Below are positions 59,801-62,000 of a stretch of 62,000 nt of DNA, one piece after another (the first letter of the stretch is position 1; each line of letters begins with the position of its first letter). Under the pieces are notes generated by a model that was not told where the DNA came from, searched no databases, and saw only the letters and a list, made by a program, of their open reading frames with translations. Made by a program: the position numbers and the translations under genes. The DNA lies in NCBI GenBank assembly GCA_030141605.1, contig JAQGDQ010000340.1:1-62000 (forward strand), given 5' to 3'. Origin of the DNA: Tubiluchus corallicola (lineage: Eukaryota; Priapulida; Priapulimorpha; Priapulimorphida; Tubiluchidae).

Positions 59801-61789
59801 GCCAAATTCAATGATTTGATAAATGCCTGTGATCTGTTTCTGCAGTTTTCTGATACCTTTAAGTTTAAATACCAGGGCTGGCCAATATACATAAGTTAAA
59901 TATGATTATTATTAATTTTTTTGATTACCTAAAAGAGAAGTTTAATTTCTATTTCATGCAGCATTTTACTACTTTACAATAATTGTAATTTTTAAAAATT
60001 GTGTAATTCATACTTAAATGATTTAATATTTTGATTTAGTTCCTATTTTATAATAATCTTGTATAATCACCTGAATTTGCAAAACGCATTTATTTTATTT
60101 TCTCACAATAAATAACCGTTAGCAAGCCAATGTGAAATATGAAGTTTTGTTTTGGGACATTCCATCAGCAACATTATTATTCCTCACATTTTTCTGCACC
60201 AATATAATTTTAAATCCATAATCATGCAAAATGCACACTTACCTTTTCCACTAGCCTGCAGGTTAGGGGCGTGTAGGCACCGCTGAACACGTACGACATG
60301 TCTTTGGGGTTCTTCAGGTTAACTTCATCTCCTGATTTTGGTATCTGGCAAAACAAGGTGAAATTAATTGGTGACGGGAAAAGTATGTGCCACTTCGAAG
60401 TTTTTAAACAGAAGTGTAGCTTAAATCACTTTATCTTGTCGAGACGATCAATAATGTGTTTCATGGCGAGCCAGTGGTGCACACTGGGATTGCAAAACAG
60501 TGACGTTTTACTATCGGTGAGAACATTTTAAATTACTGAGAATTTTCTTTTCCAATTCTTTCAAGCAGGTAAGTATAATGTTAAATCAAAAACGGACCCA
60601 ATCTTAAACCGTAGGTCAAAACAATCTACTCTTCAAAATATTGAAAGGAGACATACTACTTTTTTCAAAAATGACTTACGTGAAAGAATTATTAAAACAC
60701 AAACACAATTTTCAATCTTTCTAGTTTTTCCACCATTTGCTAGTTAGACGGGCACTAGCGCCTGCATTTCAGGAATGCATTGCACAAAATACAGGTGCTG
60801 TACTTCTCGGTTTCAGATGTGTTAGTTTGTGACGAACTAACCGTGACAGCTCATCCGTGAGCACAGCAGTAAACTTGAAATTTGAATTTTTATCTTAGAA
60901 CCTGTTTAGTTTTAGTACAACATACTCAATATCTTACAGGACCACTGTACTTCAATTTTTGCTTCCACAAACACGTCCAACACGCTTGTGAAAAATTTTT
61001 GCTGTTGAAGATTATGTTAGTTTGTGATGTCATCAATAGTTGATATTGCCGCCATTAATTAAGATTTTAATCTATTATTTAATGAACAGAAATGTTTTTG
61101 CAGTATCAATTGTGTTAAAATCTAAACTTTTTATCGGACTTGAGTACCGGAATACTTAAGTGGGGACTACTGTATTCACCTGCTACCGAACACCGTCATT
61201 CTTATAACACACAAAAACTAATTATTACAATTACTATGACCAGAGTCATCAAACGAGAATATTTATTATCATAGAAAGAGGTGTCTTTCTTACCAAATTC
61301 AGTTTTCTACACAGAGTTTGGAATGTGCTAGAACGTGGAATGGATGCCAATCCGGTTATCAGCGAAGAAGCTGAAAATACGAAAAAAGTCAAATTTAGGA
61401 AAACTGAAAAGTGTTGGGAATTTTCAATTTTTTATTTAGCTTAGAATTTTTAAATCGAGGAAGGTGGGAGAACTAGACAGCTGCTTAAATTTTGCCCCAA
61501 GTTCGAAAACCTAAAATAAAAGTGAAATTATTGTTGTCTTTCGGAATACTAAGTACAAATGCCATTGGTAAAGCAGCGATTTGAACGGCAGCCGAGCCCA
61601 AATCGAGTATAATCTATTAAATTGATTAACTGATCACACCACTGAAGCCAATAAGATTAAAATGTGTTTACACTCTACAGTAAAGATATATACGTTTACT
61701 TAATATGCCAACCCACCCTTTTCTTGACATGTAAACAGGCCCAGTTTCTTCAAGTTAAAGAAAGTTGACAAATGTTTGTATCCGTGGCT
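50176..61789 (-). CDS. VPS33B: VPS33B, 3' part of the gene (5' exons outside)
   Basis: VPS33B is a Sec1/Munc18-family protein that, with VIPAS39 in vertebrates, controls SNARE fusion in late endosome/lysosome and granule traffic. Six minus-strand exons (61717-61789, 61294-61370, 60243-60344, 58586-58679, 52106-52213, 50176-50249) total 528 nt, 176 codons with the stop, and all phases fit. Recognisable segments in order: [24 protein letters not shown]...[68 protein letters not shown] and the ending separate it from VPS33A. About 25 residues found in the human protein between the first two exons were not located. The gene extends beyond the right edge. Confidence 0.93.
50476..50560 (-). ncRNA. 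tRNA-like fragment
   Basis: B-box-like GGGTTCAACTCCC on the minus strand with a weak A-box-like region upstream. Degenerate; probably a SINE head. Confidence 0.3.
50800..51365 (+). repeat. 155-bp tandem repeat with exon-like units
   Basis: Three full units and one partial unit with spacings of 156, 155 and 154 bp (anchor 'agcaaatatcaa'). In the second and third units an acceptor-like 'ttttgtatgcaag' is followed by about 74 bp reading [13 protein letters not shown] and a donor-like GTAAGAAG. It lies in the last VPS33B intron on the opposite strand. No family is recognised. Confidence 0.85.
51445..51518 (-). ncRNA. tRNA-Cys-like sequence
   Basis: The minus strand has A box TGGCTAAGTGG, an anticodon-loop-like TTGATTGCAGAT (TGCAGA as in tRNA-Cys GCA) and B box GGTTCGAATCC. 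The acceptor stem is poorly paired. It is a pseudo-tRNA or SINE head; a related decayed segment lies at 51612-51674. Confidence 0.5.
51612..51674 (-). ncRNA. Second, decayed tRNA-like segment
   Basis: A box ATGGCTAAGTGG is conserved, but the B box is damaged (CCAGAATCCCG). The flanks 'ttcctattta' and 'aaaatcgttacatgaacggg' resemble those of the previous copy, so both are copies of one small element. Confidence 0.45.
52106..52213 (-). CDS. VPS33B: VPS33B, penultimate exon
   Basis: Acceptor 'ttcattgtctttcag' and donor AAAAG|GTGAGA. It encodes [20 protein letters not shown] then [15 protein letters not shown], the strongest VPS33B match in the window. It enters with 2 nt and leaves in phase 1. 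Its acceptor and first 45 bases are the template of the adjacent 59-bp minisatellite. Confidence 0.95.
52214..54030 (-). repeat. 59-bp minisatellite, about 31 units, copied from a splice acceptor and exon start
   Basis: Units of 59 bp run up to the VPS33B acceptor. On the minus strand each carries 'attgtctttcaggaaaacca', then 'aacaatcagcatgaatcat' and 'gcattgttttag', aligning end to end with the true acceptor and the first about 45 exon bases. Almost every unit thus holds a usable-looking 3' splice site. At about 52940-53040 the array is interrupted by 'ggttcatggcagcagacagc', which also marks its far end at 54050. Confidence 0.97.
54031..54539. other. Intron sequence
   Basis: Starts with the array-border motif 'ggttcatggcagcagacagc'. 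Otherwise no feature. Confidence 0.5.
54540..55075 (-). mobile_element. Dispersed element E (copy 4)
   Basis: Reverse orientation, complete with 'catatactaccccattttc' and CCGGTTTTGCTTTAAG. Confidence 0.8.
55225..55440 (+). repeat. Dispersed repeat I, right half only
   Basis: Shares 'ggtgcacattgggatggcga' and 'attttaaatgactaagaat' with 17820-17900 and 60470-60550. Confidence 0.7.
55545..55706 (+). CDS. Exon-like ORF, unrecognised
   Basis: From an ATG the frame gives 53 residues: [20 protein letters not shown], then [20 protein letters not shown] and [13 protein letters not shown], ending in TAA. Three tryptophans and a proline-rich acidic start look protein-like. It follows a repeat I fragment and may belong to a mobile element. 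No family is recognised. It would be antisense within the long VPS33B intron. Confidence 0.3.
   Translation: MAEVRLPEPTSALSPDWLDEHDCSGGNLIANLSTWLREHLWEGPSRASRVDIM
55967..56254. repeat. Dispersed repeat G (copy 2)
   Basis: Matches 261-585 over its whole length with substitutions and a gap of about 20 bp. Confidence 0.75.
56330..56705 (-). repeat. Dispersed repeat I, inverted fuller copy
   Basis: Reverse orientation of 17590-18045: 'gcatcgccatcccagt', then 'aaacttgcttcaaacgac' and 'tcaaaatggctgcgcctaac'. Confidence 0.75.
56780..56955. repeat. (TTAC)n with TTGC and TGAC variants
   Basis: A perfect TTAC tract of about 110 bp is followed by (TTGC)4 and (TGAC)5 sub-blocks and then TTAC again. 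The variants spread in blocks. Confidence 0.96.
57132..57177 (+). CDS. Candidate small exon, antisense to VPS33B intron
   Basis: Acceptor 'gatattgttccag' and donor GCGG|GTAAGC. It is open only when entered in phase 2 and then reads [15 protein letters not shown], leaving in phase 0, which fits the next segment. Only 46 nt, so chance is possible. Confidence 0.28.
57241..57424 (+). CDS. Candidate Thr/Ser-rich exon, antisense to VPS33B intron
   Basis: Entered after 'ccaaaacttag' and closed by a strong donor CGCAG|GTAATG. It encodes 61 codons including [20 protein letters not shown], then [10 protein letters not shown] and QETTAQPIA. The Ser/Thr-rich make-up with an N-x-T sequon suggests an extracellular linker. 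It could join the 46-nt exon upstream across a 63-nt intron. No family is recognised. Confidence 0.35.
57425..57857. other. Intron sequence
   Basis: AT-rich with many 'attaatt' motifs. Nothing recognised. Confidence 0.45.
57858..57976 (+). rRNA. 5S rRNA-like sequence, probably a pseudogene or SINE head
   Basis: The 119-nt length is that of 5S rRNA, starting GTCTACGGCC and ending GGTGCTGTAGGCTT. The internal control region is largely intact (TTAGTACTTGGATGGGTGAC), while the 5' third has several changes from the animal consensus (for example TCACATTGAAAACACTGG). There is no T-run terminator directly after it. It is a lone copy in a VPS33B intron. Confidence 0.8.
57977..58238 (+). repeat. GC-rich tail attached to the 5S-like head
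   Basis: This block is distinctly GC-richer than its surroundings ('gccaacggctttagggcgga', 'ctgactccggcagctcctgc') and runs on directly from the 5S-like sequence. It ends where AT-rich 'aataataaataattc' begins. Together they may form a 5S-headed SINE; that is inference. Confidence 0.45.
58586..58679 (-). CDS. VPS33B: VPS33B, probable exon between 60243 and 52213
   Basis: Acceptor 'ccggaagtcag' (weak pyrimidine tract) and donor GCTAG|GTGTCT. It is open in the required phase 0 in and phase 1 out, and encodes [20 protein letters not shown] and [10 protein letters not shown]. The W-x-x-G-L...LL pattern and total length fit the human segment around SWQGLDEVVRLL. Sequence identity is low, so the exact borders are less sure than for the other exons. 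Confidence 0.6.
58965..59325 (+). mobile_element. Dispersed element E (copy 5, truncated)
   Basis: Starts 'caacaccggaccaacactta' and shares 'ttcaaaaatgacttacgcaa', ending early in 'gaatatcttacagtgg'. Confidence 0.72.
59326..60242. other. VPS33B intron, nothing recognised
   Basis: AT-rich without repeat or exon that I could support. Confidence 0.5.
60243..60344 (-). CDS. VPS33B: VPS33B exon
   Basis: Acceptor 'accttgttttgccag', donor AAAAG|GTAAGT, phase 0 at both ends, 34 codons. It reads [20 protein letters not shown] then [14 protein letters not shown], closely matching the VPS33B segment MAYVFSGAYVPLSCR. Confidence 0.95.
60430..60575 (+). repeat. Dispersed repeat I, right half
   Basis: Shares 'gatcaataatgtg', 'gtgcacactggga' and 'attttaaattactgagaatt' with other copies. 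It lies 85 bp from a VPS33B exon. Confidence 0.72.
60583..61150 (+). mobile_element. Dispersed element E (copy 6)
   Basis: Starts 'aaaaacggacccaatcttaa' and carries 'ttcaaaaatgacttacgtg' and 'gtgatgtcatcaatagttg'. The right end is decayed. Confidence 0.78.
61294..61370 (-). CDS. VPS33B: VPS33B exon
   Basis: Acceptor 'tttttcgtattttcag', donor AATTTG|GTAAGA. It enters with 2 nt and leaves in phase 0. Reads [20 protein letters not shown] then RKLNL, matching human FSSLAKRSNFRAISKKLNL. Confidence 0.92.
61371..61716 (-). other. Intron that may hide a missing VPS33B exon
   Basis: About 25 residues of the human protein fall between the flanking exons. I tested the AG sites here that precede an open frame in the needed phase and found none with a donor. 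One acceptor-like 'cacttttattttag' leads to a stop. Confidence 0.4.
61717..61789 (-). CDS. VPS33B: VPS33B exon, most upstream in the window
   Basis: Acceptor 'tactgctttcag', donor AAAAGG|GTGGGT. Reads [20 protein letters not shown] then CQEKG, matching human [22 protein letters not shown]. It starts in phase 0 and ends in phase 1. Confidence 0.9.
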
Positions 61790-61974
61790 CTGAAAGCAGT
61801 AAAAGCTGTTTATTGTAGACATAAAATAATTTTTAAAGACACAATATTATTCAGAAATTATTTACGCATCATAGGAGTGGCTGTACATTTCTTCAGTTCT
61901 AATCAAATGATTGCTAAAGTATAAAGAAAATCCATCACTTAGGTAAAGCTTAGTCTTATTGCACACAGAACTTA

Positions 61975-62000
61975 TGTTAGCAGTAACGATGTATAAAACT
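61975..62000 (+). repeat. Dispersed repeat I, start of a copy at the window end
   Basis: 'gttagcagtaacgatgtataaaact' matches the beginning of the copy at 13131 ('ggcagtaacgctgtgtaaaact'). The rest lies outside. Confidence 0.5.

Overview
This window reads as nuclear DNA of an animal: AT-rich, gene-poor, with GT-AG introns of up to several kilobases, many microsatellites and dense short transposon copies. The two genes I can identify, a secreted pentraxin and the lysosomal-trafficking protein VPS33B, point to a bilaterian-type invertebrate. A (TTAGG)n tract near 10.6 kb is the arthropod-type telomere unit, but it is internal and does not settle the phylum.

Left part (1-29 kb). I find no confidently identified gene. 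The region holds a 56-bp minisatellite (1346-2730), a TIR element that runs into a 53-bp array (4088-4937), a long inverted repeat (4978-5345), a 25-bp minisatellite (5942-6522), a three-level nest of transposons (7317-9110), a second LINE 3' end (13861-14640), and several dispersed repeat families that I label E to K. A perfect-to-decayed TTAGG tract and a 530-bp GATAAT array lie here too. A few exon-like open segments without a recognisable family are listed at low confidence.

Middle (29-43 kb), + strand: a pentraxin-family gene. Five exons (32342-32490, 33847-33992, 34465-34577, 38322-38483, 42389-42657) join in compatible phases. A probable signal-peptide exon lies upstream (28984-29038). 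Four of five copies of one foldback MITE family, two piggyBac-like MITEs and one hAT MITE sit inside the introns from 32.5 kb onward; the fifth foldback copy lies in the inferred first intron.

Right part (43-62 kb), minus strand: the 3' end of VPS33B. Exons at 61717-61789, 61294-61370, 60243-60344, 58586-58679 (probable), 52106-52213 and 50176-50249 add up to 176 codons including the stop. Its upstream exons lie beyond the right edge. Its introns hold a 5S rRNA-like pseudogene, tRNA-like segments and transposons.

Most unusual observation: three tandem duplications are built from exon ends. A 59-bp minisatellite of about 31 units copies the 3' splice site and first coding bases of the penultimate VPS33B exon. 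An 88-bp array repeats the last VPS33B exon's 3' end with its stop codon. The last 54 bp of the pentraxin coding sequence are duplicated on the far side of a CT-rich tract. All calls were made by reading; no database search was possible.
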